A model generated the notes under the pieces. It was not told the DNA's origin. It did not search any database and worked only from the letters and a program-made list of their open reading frames with translations. From Cocos nucifera (taxonomy: Eukaryota; Streptophyta; Magnoliopsida; Arecales; Arecaceae), in assembly GCA_006176705.1 (NCBI GenBank), contig QRFJ01000084.1:372001-436000 (forward strand): 64,000 nucleotides of DNA, written 5' to 3'. This document shows positions 10,401-22,226 of this stretch, one piece after another. Position 1 is the stretch's first letter. Each line of letters starts with the position of its first letter. The position numbers were made by a program, and so were the translations under genes.

Positions 10401-11650
10401 ATTTTATTCGAAATTAAAAATAGATACATCAACATGTAACTGATAAAGATCGTTAATAAGAAAATTATTTGTAATTTTATTTTTTTCATAAAGAATGTTA
10501 CAATGGTCCTTAAGAAAACTAATTACATAGCCTTCTAATGTAAGACAAGAAACAGAAATCAAATTTCTGCTTGCTGCAGGCACATAATAATAGTCTTTTA
10601 ATACTAAGTCTAAACCAGATGGTAGTCGAAAAGGATATGTTTTCATGACCACGGCAGCAACTCTTGCTCCATTTTCGATGCACGAAATTATCTCACCATC
10701 CCTCAGTCTCCTGTTATCCTCAAAACCCTGCATAGAAGTGCACAAGTGGGCACTAGAACCAGAGTCAAGCACCAAACTGGATGCAGAAGAAACTATAAGG
10801 TTAGACTCAATAACGAGCATACCTTCAGAAGGACCAGCCTCCTTCTTTAGGATGGCTAGGTAAGTAGGGCAGTTCTGCTTCCAATGGCCGTCATTATTAT
10901 AATGGAAATACTTTTCTTTATCAACGGCCTTCTTCTTCAGCTCTGCCTTTTTCTTCTTTCCTCCTTCCACCTTTTGCTTTTTCACAGACTTCTTCTTTTC
11001 AAAAGACTTTCTCTTTGGAGAAGTCCATTCCATAGCAAGCACTGAGCCTTTAGAATCTTTCATAAAAAGCTCAGTAGTAATCTGCATGTTCATAAGTTCG
11101 GCCAAGAAATTTTGAAGTTTATGCATATGGTAGTTCATGATGAACTGCCCATATGCATCAGCCAAGGATTGCAGAATTATATCATTCTGTAGATCCAAGT
11201 CCAACTTCACTTCGAGCTTCTCAACCTCTTCCAAGTTCTTAATCATCATTAGACAATGATCTTGGACTGACAGCCCATCATGCATTTTAGCCTTGAACAG
11301 TCGTTTAGTGACTTGATACTTGGCTGCGCGACTCTGTTCACCAAATATCTCTTGTAGGTGAGCCAATATTTGGCGAGCAGTCCTGATATCTTCATGTTGG
11401 CACTGAAGTTCATCAGACATCGAGCCCAACATGAGTATCTGGCCTTATTATCTTCATCTATCCACTTATCTAGAGACGCTCTCTGCTTAGCGGATGGACG
11501 AGCTGGAAAGGTGGGAGGGTCTTCATCCAATACATGAGTTAACTTTTCGAAATCCAAAATGATTTTGAAGTTTTGAAGCCAATCCTTGTAATTTGGTCTA
11601 ATCAATCTATGGGTATCCAGGATTCGTGCTAGTGGATTGAATGCAGATAT
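10401..11650 (-). pseudogene. Copia A gag-protease (frameshifted)
   Basis: Two overlapping frames, 11249-11650 (Gag N-terminus) and 10404-11432 (rest of Gag plus protease), show one frameshift near 11430. The Gag part holds a UBN2-type capsid (HLQEIFGEQSRAAKYQVTKR, then LQNDIILQSLADAYGQFIMN). A Lys-rich stretch and a knuckle reading YFHYNNDGHWKQNC follow, in which both leading cysteines of CX2CX4HX4C are tyrosine. The protease has the DSG triad in LVLDSGSSAHLC and continues to RNLISVSCL. The expected start ATG (MSxSNPLA in copies C and D) is ATA here, at 11648-11650. Confidence 0.85.
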
Positions 11651-13497
11651 TTTTCTATAGAGAGTCAAAGTTTCTAGTTAGATATTGTAATTAAGACTTA
11701 ACCAATTTGTTTAGGGATTTTATTTTTAAACAAATTAGCTTCCACTATTTTCTCAGATCCCTACACTCCCTCTGTAGAGATGCAAAAATCTTCATGATTA
11801 TTGATTTCTAGTGGATGGTGCAGTCCCACCGACTTACTCATCACCTCACCTAACAGTTATTGGTGATGGGTTAGCCAATGAGTGAACAACTCTTGTTCAA
11901 TGATTCTTTAATCTTGATGCACCCAATCTTGGTCTCTAATTCATGAATCTCACTGTGTCCAGAATATTTATCCACTCCTTAGTTAAGTCAGACCCACCAT
12001 TTGCATAGATTGGATTTCCAATTGAGTCTCTCACTGTATCCAAAATATTGAGCTCAATCCATCATCCAGCTTGTAGCATCCAATGCCTAATAGATATGGT
12101 TGTATCTTCCCGATGCAACTAAGCCATTGAAACCAATCGAGAACAATCAACCTCGGGAAGGGCCCACACATCTACAATGGTGGAAGACCTTAGACTTAAT
12201 CTTTTCTTAGGAAAATTTGATTTAGATCTCGTTAAACTAGACTTGACATAGTTATAACCATTATGACTAATCTAGTGGCATGGGTTAGCTTGGATTATTG
12301 ACCACCTCATATTAGAACTGAGTCAACAAACATGGCTAGGTAAGTGAGACCGGTGAAAGGGATATGCCATTAACTCGATAAGAATGCATTTGAATCGAGT
12401 AGCTTCCAATTAAAAATCAATCGATCATATCTGCCAAACTTACCTTAGATACCAAATTATTGAGCCAGAATCAATCAGGTTAGCCTACAATCCAGATTCT
12501 AACCACTGAGCCTAATTAGGTCTTAGCTTGATCGATCACTCACATGACTCGATCTTGACCCAGACTTAATCCTATTAGACTGGTCAATTTAAGCATTATT
12601 GATCCCATCTAACCAACTCTTGATTTAGTTTGATCAACCCCTAGATCTAATTGAGCTACCCAAGCTCGAACCCAATTTTATGAACATGTCTTAAATCTAA
12701 AAATTCTTAATTTTAGACCTAATATATTTTATAATTTTAATTCTTAATTAAGTTTAGTGATCATCAATAAAACATGCAAATAAGATCCTAAGATTTCAGG
12801 ATCTAGGGTTTTGCAGAAAGTAAGTTTTCAATTTTTGATTAAGGACGAATGCGCAGCATGCCTACACATCATAAAAATATCCCATCGAATGAGAGAAGAG
12901 GATCTTTAAATCATACTTTGTTCTTATGATCGGACGGCCAAGGGGAACACCTTAATTAGAAATACAACTAATCTACAAAAACTAATTAGCTCTAAGCATA
13001 TATCTCATATAAAAATTGATCTAATTAAAACATGTTTTGTATACATCATATTATGCATGTTTTTTAGATCTAAATTATCTCATAATCATCTAAAAAATTA
13101 AATTTAAATTTGATCTCATTAAATAAAATTTAATCTAGATCCTATTGTAGAACTATTCTACAAGTACTCTAAACTTGCAACTATCATATCTCATATGAAC
13201 AAATTTAATTTAATTTATTTTTTATTTTTAGATCTGATTATAATATTTATAAGATCAAAAAATAGTAAATAAATAGATCTAAAAATTATATTTAATCAAA
13301 TAAAAATTATGATATACTAGACTATACATAGAATAATTCTATTCCCAGTCTAGTTATGCATCTCATACATATTAGATCTAGATTAATTAATTTTAATTTT
13401 TTAATTTTTTGATTTCAAATCTAATTACATATCATGTGATATCTGAAATCACTAATTTATTAGATTAAATCAAATCTAAATAAATTTTATAAGAACC
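11651..13497 (-). other. Copia A untranslated leader
   Basis: About 1.8 kb between the primer-binding site and gag with no coding signal, AT-rich towards the LTR. It is shared with copies B, C, D and E; a long leader is known in BARE/Angela-type elements. It contains no other feature I can name. Confidence 0.7.
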
Positions 13498-13511
13498 TGG
13501 CTCTGATTCTA
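13498..13511 (-). promoter_or_regulatory. Primer-binding site, copia A
   Basis: The minus strand reads TAGAATCAGAGCCA, a slightly mutated form of TGGTATCAGAGCCA (complement of the 3' end of initiator Met tRNA), two bases inside the 5' LTR. Confidence 0.75.
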
Positions 13512-13513
13512 GT

Positions 13514-14932
13514 TGAAGGAGAAATCCTAATTTTTTAGATCAGGTTCGTTCAAAACTGATTCGATCAAGAGGCATATTTCAAAAATCTTCTCTCAGATCC
13601 AAATTAGATTTGATATTTTTTCAAATCAAATTTTATGATCTAATAAATAAGAAAATTAAATTAAATTAAAACTAAATTAGTTTTACCTTGATATGGGTAA
13701 TCTGATTACCCATTGATGATCTTGCTGATTGCTTGAGGTTCTAGATCTAGCCACGCAAGTGCTTGGCCTCTATCGGTATCCACTCAAACTAGATCTAGAG
13801 ATCTTCTCTTTTATCACATCTCTAAAAATTAGATCTAGATCTAATTTGGAGGATCTTCAAAATTTCTTTCGAAGATCTGTTGTCATCTCTACAGCAGTGC
13901 TGCCTTCTTCCTTTCTCATCTGTCTTTTCTTGCTTGAATCGCACTAATCTAAAGGCCCAACTTTCGATGGATCAGAACTCTTCTGATTCAAACAACTAAA
14001 ATGATCGATCATCTAAATCATTCTAATTATTTCCAAAATCCATCAGTGATACCTAGCAGTATATGGTGGCAACCCATCAAAACTGAAGATGAATCTCTCG
14101 GTGCAGCTACTTGTGTGATTAAGTTCTTCTATCTTGAGCACTGATCAAATTAGGGTTAAGGTGAACTCGTCAAACCCTAATTTCTATCATATAATTTAAT
14201 CATTCGATTCAAGTCTGATGTAAAAATCTTAATAGAAACTCTTTCTATTATTTCACTCTATGCCATGGCCATGGGCTTATGGACTTGATTCTCATGATCA
14301 TCATAGGGCTGCTCCCCATCCACCGAGGTAAATAAATTTCAACTTGGTGCAATCCAATTCGTATAATGAACATGCTATAGCCAACATACACCTCAGGATT
14401 CCGAATGGCTTGGAGACCGAGTCATGGTGTAGCCAAACTATAACACCCTCAAGGTGAACTATCGATGCACCTCAGGTCAAAGAACCAGATACACCATTGT
14501 AGCTTCGAGTCAGTCATCGACGAGAAGGTTGACTTTCTTATGACTACTCGAGGTGGTCACGCTCAGTGCCCTCATTCTCTAACGAGTACCTATACTCTCA
14601 CTTCGATGTCTCTACACCGTAGATTCAAGACTCATGTACTATAAAGAAACGATTGTATACTAACCTTTTAGATCAATCACTATCCTCATGATCATCCTAC
14701 GGTCTGGAGCATTTTATGAGTTAATAATAAAAATTCTTATCTTAAATTTTCAACTCTTGAAAATAAGAATTATCATTACCATTAATTCAAGGGATGTATC
14801 ATAGACACTAAATATACATATGTGATAGAAAATAACTCATTTTATTATTTATAGTCAAAATTATAATTTTGCTCCTAGAAGTGCATTACAAGTGTCAGCC
14901 AATTCTGACTTCTAGGACACACATATCTAACA
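13514..14932 (-). repeat. Copia A 5' LTR with internal deletion
   Basis: Begins TGAAGG (complement CCTTCA) at 13514 and ends CTAACA at 14932. It is 1,419 bp, against about 2.3 kb in sister copies. Near 13960 it jumps from the GCACTAATCTAAAGG area straight to TTTCGATGGATCAGAAC, losing about 850 bp that includes the TATA-box region. The promoter of A is therefore probably gone. Confidence 0.8.
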
Positions 14933-16386
14933 AGAGGTTCATTTTTAGTTTTGATGGATTGCCACCATATACTGCTAGGTGTCACTGATGGATTTTGAGA
15001 GTAATTAGAATAATTTAGTTGATCAATCATTCTAGTTTTTTGAATCAGAAGAGTTCTAATCCATCGAAAGGAGTTTCGATGATGTCAATGATAGAGATCA
15101 CGACATATCCTATTACCATACAGAATTGAACCTAACTAGATTGTACAAATAAGGATTTGGATCTGAATATCATCAATTAGACTAACCCAATTCAATTGAT
15201 TTGAATTAGATTCAATTAGGTTCAAGAAAATCGTGCTAGCACACGATTGGGCCTAATGTTCTCCTTCTATTATCATTAAAAGTTGTCTCGACTGAGCCAA
15301 ATAAGTTTGTGCTCATTCAAGTATCTTTACTTAATTTGACTGAAGCTTGTCTAGGTCAGAAAAGGGTTGTCTTAATTTATAAGATAAATTCAACACAACA
15401 CCTGCCATTTTTCATCACCTGCTAATTCTTGTCTTTTGACTTTGGTCAAACGTTGACCTTTGATCCTTGGATATCTGCCCATGTGTCCTGCACCTATTAG
15501 AGAGTAGATAAGGGCTTGTCCCCTTGCTAGAATTTAGAAAAGAGGGGGTGCACACTTAGGGAGGTGTGCTCCTATGGATAGGGATGATTGGAGTCCCATA
15601 CGGATGGGACTCCAGGTTGCTTCTTGGTTTCTACTTAGGTGGCCCATAACTATAGATTTTGACCAGTCTTAGGTGCTATCTAAGGATGAATTAGAGGGGC
15701 TCTCATCTGATTAGATCAGGTGATATCATCTTACTAATCAGATTTAGATCTGATTGCATGAAGCAACGTGATTGGTCGGGATGATGTGGCATTACAAGGC
15801 GCTGCAGGGTCTATATAAACCCTATCTGCGCCCAACTTTAATAGAGTTTTCTCTTAGCCCATGCCCCAAGGCTGCCCCTCTTCCTCCTCCATGCCATCTT
15901 TTGATCCTCTCTCTCCTCTCCATGCCCAAGAGAAGTTGGGCTCTAGTTTGGTGCGATCTAGGCAAGAAAAAGCTGACGAGAAAGGAAGAAAGCAGCACTA
16001 CTGCAGAGACGACAGCAGATCTTCAAAAAAGAGTTTTGAGGATCCTCCAAATTAGATTCAGATCAAATTTTTTGAGAGATGATAAAGAAGGAGAAGATAT
16101 CTAGATCTAGTCTAAGTGGATACCACTAGATGTCAGGTGCTTGCATGGCTAGATTCAGAATCTCAGGCAATCAGCTGGATCATCAAAGGATAATCGGATT
16201 ACCCAACATCAAGGTATAAATTAAATTAGATTTAATTTATTTTTATTTTTATTTATTAAATTAATAAAATCATATCTAAAATATCTCATATCTGATCTAG
16301 ATATATAAGAAAAATTTTTGAAATATCTCTCTTGATCCGATCAAATCTGAACGAACCTGATCCGGGAAATCAGAATTTCTCCTTCA
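14933..16386 (+). repeat. Copia B 5' LTR (first 841 bp missing)
   Basis: Aligns with 23068-24417 of the 3' LTR and extends further to its true end, CTCCTTCA at 16386, two bases before the PBS. It starts abruptly after the CTAACA end of element A. It keeps the promoter part of the LTR. Confidence 0.85.
15812..15818 (+). promoter_or_regulatory. TATA box in copia B 5' LTR
   Basis: TATATAA in the context GGGTCTATATAAACCC, at the same place as TATA-like sequences in the LTRs of sister copies (5976-5982 and 33895-33901 on the minus strand). RNA would be expected to start about 30 bp downstream. Inferred from position and conservation. Confidence 0.55.
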
Positions 16387-16388
16387 AC

Positions 16389-16402
16389 TGGTATCAGAGC
16401 CA
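16389..16402 (+). promoter_or_regulatory. Primer-binding site, copia B
   Basis: TGGTATCAGAGCCA, complementary to the 3' end of plant initiator Met tRNA, two bases after the LTR end. Unmutated. Confidence 0.9.
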
Positions 16403-18269
16403 GATTCTCTAAATTATTTAGATCTAATTTTTATTTATTTTTGATCTAAAAATTAGATGATTTTAGATATCACATAAGATGTGATTAGATCTAAAATCAA
16501 AAAAATTAAAATTAAATAATATAGATCTAAGTTCTATAATATGCATGACTAGTTGTAAAATAGAATAGTTCAATACAAAGTCTTGCATGATCATGATTTA
16601 TTTTGATTAAATTATAACTTTAGATCTATTTATTTTCTATTTTTTGATGATTATAAATAATATAATAAAATCTAAAAAATAGAGAATAAAATTATTTAAT
16701 TTTTAGATCATATGAGATATGATGAATGCATGTTTAGACTAGTTGTAGAATAGTTCTACATAATTATCTAGATTAAAATTTATTTTGATGTGATCAATTT
16801 AAATCTAATTTTTTAGATAATTATGAGATAATTTAGATCTAAAAAAAAATATGCATGATATGATACATGAGATGTATGCAAACCAAGTATATAGTTAGAT
16901 CAATTTTATATATGAGATGTATGATGTAGATCTAACTAGTTTTGTAGATTTATATTTTTGATTAAGACATTTCCCTTGGTCATCCGATCATAAGAATAAA
17001 GTAAGATTTAAATGCCCTCTCTTTTGATTCGATCAGATATTCTTATGATGTGTAGGGGTGCTGCGCATTCGTCCTTAATCAAAAATCAAGAACTTACTTT
17101 CTGCAAAATCCTAAATCCTGAAATCCTAGAATTTTATTTACATATTTTATTTATGAACCCCAAACTTAATTAAAAATTAAGATTATGAAATATTAATTAT
17201 GTCCAAAATTAAGAATTTTAGATCTAAGACATATTCATAAAATTGGGTTCGGACTTGGGTAGCTCAATTAGATCTAAGCGGTTGATCAGATCGAATCAAG
17301 AGTTGGTTAGATAGGATCAATAGTGCCTAAATTGACCAGCCTAATAGGATTAAGTCCGGGTCAAGATCGAGTCACATGACTGATCGATCAAGCTAAGACC
17401 TAATTAAGCTCAGTGGTTAGAGTCTGGATTGTAGGCTAACCCGATTGGTTCTGGCTCAACAATTTAGTATCTAAGGTAAGTCTAGCAAATAGGATCGACT
17501 AATTTTTAATTAGAAGTTACTCGACTCAAATGCATTCTTATCGAGTTAATGGCATATCCCTTCCATCAGTCTCACTTACCTGGCCATGTTTGTTGACTCA
17601 GTTCTGATCTGAGGTGGTCAATAATCCGAGCTAACCCATGCCACTAGGTTAGTCATAATGGTTATGACTATGTCAAGTCTAGTTTAATGAGATCTAAATC
17701 AAATCTTCCTAAGAAAAGATTAAGTCTAAGGTCTTCCACCATTGTAGATGTGCGGGCCCTTCCCGAGGTTGATTGTTCTCGGCTGGTTACAGTGGTTTAG
17801 TTGCACCAAAAAGATGCAACCATGTCTATTAGGCATTGGATGCTATGGGCTGGAGGATGGATTGGACTCAATATTTTGGATATGATGAGAGACTCAATTA
17901 GGAATCCAAATTTGTGCAAATGGTGGGTTTGACATAACTAAGAAGTGGATCAATATTTCGGGCATGATGAGATTCATGAATTAGAGACCAAGTTTGGATG
18001 CACCATGATTAGAGAATCATTGAACAAGAGTTGTTCACTCATTGGCTAACCCATCATCAATAACTATTAGGTGAGGTGATGATTCAGTTGGTGGGACCGC
18101 ACCACCCACTAGAAATCATTAATCATGGAGATTTTTACATCTTTACAGAGAAAGTGTAGGAATTCGAAAAAATAGTGGGAGCTAATTTGTTTAAAAATAA
18201 AATCCCTAAATAAATTGGTTAAGTCTTAATTACAATATCTAACTAGAAATTTTGACTCTCTATAAGAAA
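16403..18269 (+). other. Copia B untranslated leader
   Basis: About 1.87 kb without coding potential, the inverted counterpart of 11651-13497 in element A. It is strongly AT-rich up to about 16950, then of more even composition. Confidence 0.7.
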
Positions 18270-19545
18270 ATATCTGCATCCAACCTACTAGCATGAATCC
18301 CGGACATCCATAGACTGACCAGATTCGATTATAAGGATTGGCTCTGAAACTTCAAAATTATTTTAGGTTCTAAAAAGTTAACTCATGTATTGGACCAGGA
18401 TCCTCCCACCTTACTAGCTCGTCCATCCGTTGAATAGAGAGCATCTCTTAAAAAGTGGACGGACGAAGATAATAAGGTCAGATATTATATGTTGGGCTCG
18501 ATGTCTGATGAACTTCAGCACCAACATGAAGATATCAGGACTGCTCATCAAATGTTGCCTCACCTACAAGAGATGTTTGGTGAACAGAGTCACGCAGCCA
18601 AGTATCAAGTCACTAAATCACTATTCAAGGCTAAGATGCGTGATGGGCAGTCAGTACAAGATCATTATCTAGTAACGATCAAAGACTTGAAAGAGCTTGA
18701 GAAGCTTGGAGTGAGGTTGGACTTGAATCTGCAAAATGATATAATTCTACAATCCTTGACTGATGCATATGGGTAGTTCATCATAAACTATCATATGCAT
18801 AAACTTCAAAATTTTCTAACCGAACTTATGAACATTCTAGTTACCACTGAGCTTTCTATGAAAGGTTCTAAAGGCTCAGTGCTTGCTATGGAATGGACTT
18901 CTTCCAAGAGAAAATCTTTTGGAAAGAAGAAGAAGTCTATGAAAAAGCAGAAGGTGGAAGGAGGAAAGAAGAAAAAGATAGAGCTAAAAAAGAAGGCCGC
19001 TGACAAAAAAAAATATTTCCATTACAACAATGATGGCCACTGAAAGCAGAACTGCCCTACTTACCGAGCCACCCTGAAGAATAAGGAGGTAGGTCCGTCT
19101 GAAGGTATGCTCGTTATTGAGTCTAACATTACGATTTTTTCTGCATCCAGTTGGATGCTTGACTCTGGTTCTAGTGCTCATTTATGTACTTTCATGCAGG
19201 ATCTTGAGGATAACAGGAGACTGAGGGATGGTGAGATGATCCTGTGCATCAAAAATGGAGCAAGAGTTGCTGCCATGGCAGTGAGAACATATCCTCTTCG
19301 ACTACCATCTGGTTTAGACTTAGTTTTAAAAGACTGTTATTATGTGCCTGTAGCAAGCAGGAATTTGATTTCTATTTCATGCCTAGCACTAGAAGGCTAT
19401 GTAATTAGTTTTCTTAAAAACCATTGTAACATTCTTTATGAAAGAAATAAAATTGCAAGTGGTTTCCTTATTAACGGTCTTTATCGATTACATACTGATA
19501 TATCTATTTTTAATATCGAGCAAAATATGAATACCATGAAATGAC
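18270..19545 (+). pseudogene. Copia B gag-protease (broken)
   Basis: Same product as in element A. The start codon is ATA at 18270-18272 where C and D have ATG. The capsid part reads LGSMSDELQHQHEDI and HLQEMFGEQSHAAKYQVTKS at 18489-18620; a TAG at 18774 falls where the family has Gln (DAYGQF). The knuckle reads YFHYNNDGH then a TGA for Trp, again with tyrosines for the first two Cys. The protease part 19107-19544 is open, with MLDSGSSAHLC and RNLISISCLALEGYVISF. Frame changes occur between about 18400 and 18490 and near 18780. Confidence 0.85.
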
Positions 19546-20779
19546 TTAGGGATAGTCCAAATGATAGGTATCTATGGCACCTAAGACTAGGTCATATAGC
19601 AGAAGATAGGGTTAACAAATTAGAGAAATCAGGCTATTGAGTCCGTTGACTTTCGAGTTATATCCAATTTGTGAATCTTGTCTTCATGGCAAAATGACTA
19701 AACTCCTTTTGTTGGACATGGGGAAAGGGCCACAGATCTCCTTGCCCTAGTACATACTGATGTGTGCGGCCCATTTGATGTGCCGGCTAGAGGCAACTTT
19801 GTCTACTTCATAACCTTTATCGATGATTTATCTAAGTATGGGTATGTGTATCTTATGAGACATAAGTTTGAAGCTTTTGAAAAGTTCAAAGAATTCAGAC
19901 ATGAAGTAGAAAAGTAAACTAGAAAAATCCATTAAGATTCTTCGATCAGATCGAGGAGGTGAATACCTTAGTCCGAAATTCTCGAACTATCTCAAGGAAA
20001 ATGGCATAGTCTCTCAATGGACTCCACCAGGAACACCTCAACTCAATGGGGTTTCAGAATGGAGAACCAGACTCTATTGGATATGGTCCGATCCATGATG
20101 AGCTTCACAGACCTCCTTGATTTTCCTTTGGGGATACTATTGTTAACTATCAATATACTTACTGAATAGGGTTCCTTCTAAAATCGTTCCTACCACACCG
20201 TATGAGATATGGCATGGTAAGAAACCAAGTCTGAGTCATCTCAGAATTTGGGGTTGTCCAGCTCATGTCAAAAGACAACAAGCGGATAAGTTAGACTTTA
20301 GGTCCTTTAGAGCTCGATTTATAGGATATCCTAAAGAGTCATTAGGATATTATTTCTACATTCTAGAAGATCATAATGTGATTATGAGTCGACATGCCAT
20401 CTTTCTTGAAAAATAGTTTATTCAAGATAGCAGTATTGGAAAGCAGATCAAGCTCAAGGAGAAAGTCTCACAAGAGCAACGAGCTAAGGACCAAATAGAA
20501 CCAAATCAGGTTAAGCCAATCCAATCACTGCTTCCTACACCTCGTAGATCGAAAAGAGTTTTTCATCCCTCTGAGAGGTACTTAGGTACTATTTCAGAGA
20601 AAGTAGAGAAAATATTCCTCGTAGGTAATGGGGTTCATAGTAATGATCCCAAAACCTATAACGAGGCAATATCGGATATCGACTCCGAGAAATGGTTAGA
20701 GGTAATGAAGTCAGAAATTGACTCAACGCACTCAAACCAAGTCTGGACCTTGGTAGATCCACCAGAAGGTATAGTACCT
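19546..20779 (+). pseudogene. Copia B integrase (multiply frameshifted)
   Basis: No long open frame remains, but three-frame reading recovers the domain in order: YLWHLRLGHIAEDRVNKLEK at 19571-19630, then LVHTDVCGPFD-like, RSDRGGEYLSPKF near 19950-19985, LNGVSEWR near 20045, and RIWGCPAHVKRQ near 20245-20280. The catalytic residues can be located but lie in different frames because of several one- or two-base indels. The tail contains FIGYPKESLGYYFY-like coding sequence near 20320-20360. Confidence 0.75.
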
Positions 20780-21655
20780 ATTGGATGTAAATGGATCTAA
20801 AAGAGAAAGATTGGTGCAGATAAAAATATGGAGACATTCAAAGCTAGATTAGTTGCAAAAGATTATAGTCAATACGAAGGCATTGACTATCAAGATACCT
20901 TTTGCCAGTAGCTATGCTAAAATCCATTCGCACATTGCTTGCTGTTGCAGCCAATTTCGATTATGAAATATGGTAAATGAACTTGAAAATGATATTTTTA
21001 AATAGATATCTTGAGGAAGATATCTATATAGAACTGTCACTAGATTTCACATCCAGTGATGATGATTACGAGGTATGCAAGCTGCAAAGGTATATATATG
21101 GACTTAAGCAAGCATCTCAGAGCTGGAATACTCATTTTAATGATGTGATCAAATTATTTGATTTCATCAAAAATGAGGAGCCATGTATCTTCAAAAAGGT
21201 CAGTGGGAGCGCTATTATCTTTCTTGTATTGTACGTGGATGACATCCTCCTTATTGGAAATGATATTCTCATATTGACCACAGTTAAAATGTGGTTATCC
21301 AAAGAATTCTCCATAAAAGACCTAGGAGAAGCATCCTTTATTCTAGAAATTAAGGTCTATAGAGATAGACTGAATAGGATGCTAGGACTTTCACAGAAGA
21401 TGTACATAGAGGAAGTGCTAAAGAGGTTTAGCATGAAAAACTCTAAGAGGGGTTTGGTACCCTTCAGACATGGCATTCATCTTTCCAAGAAGATGTGCCC
21501 TAGCACACCTGAGGAAATAGAACGCATGAGCAAGATCCCTTATGCTTCAGCAATAGGGAGCCTCATGTATGCCATGTTATGTACACGACCTGATATAGCC
21601 CATGCTGTGAGTGTCACGAGCAGATATCAGTCGAATCCAGGTGAAGAACACTAGA
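20780..21655 (+). pseudogene. Copia B reverse transcriptase (broken)
   Basis: The open stretch 20977-21654 carries most of the RT: YGLKQASQSWNTHFNDVI, the catalytic FLVLYVDDILLIGNDI with both Asp, YIEEVLKRFSMKNSKRG, and SAIGSLMYAMLCTRPDIAHA. Upstream, the CEGIDYQDTF region near 20870 reads CAATACGAAGGC, with a frameshift close by, and IWQMD near 20970 has a stop (TAA for Gln). It ends where a TAG replaces Trp of the EEHW motif at 21652. Confidence 0.85.
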
Positions 21656-22212
21656 CTTCTGTGAAATGTATCCTTAAGTACTTGAGAAGAACTAAGGATA
21701 TGTTGTTGGTCTTTGGTAATGGAGAACTCCAAGTCTAGGGGTACACAGACTCGGATTTTATGTCCGATGTAGATGATCGAAAGTCGACATCTGAAAGTCT
21801 GTTTGTGTGCAATGGTGGAGCTGTCAGTTGAAAAAGTTCCAAGCAGACAGTAATAGCAGATTCTATCATGAAAGTAGAATACATCACTGCGTCAGAAGCT
21901 GTGAAGGAGGCATTCTAGTATAAGAAGTTTGCCATAGAAATCAGAGTGATGCCATCAAATGCCATTCCTCTGTACTGCAACAATAATGGCGCCATAGCCC
22001 TTGCTAAAGAGCCGAGGTCTCACCAAAAATCCAAGCACATCGAGCGGCGATACCACCTAATCCGCGATTATCTCGAGATGGGTTACGTCAAGGTCAAGAG
22101 AGTTGACTCCGTAGATAATGTGATAGACCTACTTACAAAGCCGTTGGGCCAGCAAAAAATCGAAGCCCACCTTGAGAAGATGGGACTTAGATTTATAGCC
22201 AATTGGCTTTAG
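21656..22212 (+). pseudogene. Copia B RNase H (broken)
   Basis: Reads through several stops: YLRRTKDMLLVFGNGELQV, then YTDSDFMSDVDDRKS, then GGAVS with TGA for Trp, and MKVEYITASEAVKEAF. The final open part 21946-22212 reads IPLYCNNNGAIALAKEPRSH and DLLTKPLGQQKIEAHLEKMG, ending at the TAG before the polypurine tract. The CDN active-site box is CNN here, so one catalytic Asp is replaced by Asn. Confidence 0.8.
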
Positions 22213-22226
22213 GTCAAGTGGGAGTT
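22211..22226 (+). promoter_or_regulatory. Polypurine tract, copia B
   Basis: AGGTCAAGTGGGAGTT lies immediately before the TGTTAG start of the 3' LTR; it is the priming site for plus-strand DNA. The same sequence occurs, complemented, next to the LTRs of A, C, D and E. Confidence 0.85.

Larger units (their letters stand above)
5792..14932 (-). mobile_element. Copia element A (long-LTR, Angela-like family)
   Basis: Minus-strand element: truncated 3' LTR 5792-7689, RNase H, RT, integrase, gag-protease, leader, PBS 13498-13511, 5' LTR 13514-14932. The domain order PR-IN-RT-RH defines Ty1/copia. The right flank is the interior of the 5' LTR of element B, whose first 841 bp are missing at exactly this point, so A is nested in B. 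The left LTR lacks its outer 344 bp and abuts gypsy pol, so no target duplication can be seen. The integrase frame is long and open; the other parts contain stops or frameshifts. Confidence 0.85.

Noticed and set aside
13498..13511. Met-tRNA-like sequences at several sites considered as tRNA genes
   Set aside because: Only the 14-base complement of the tRNA 3' end is present, next to an LTR, so these are primer-binding sites.
15772..16104. Open frame of 110 codons with basic, Ser-rich product
   Set aside because: Lies in the promoter part of the copia B LTR; sister LTRs do not conserve the frame.
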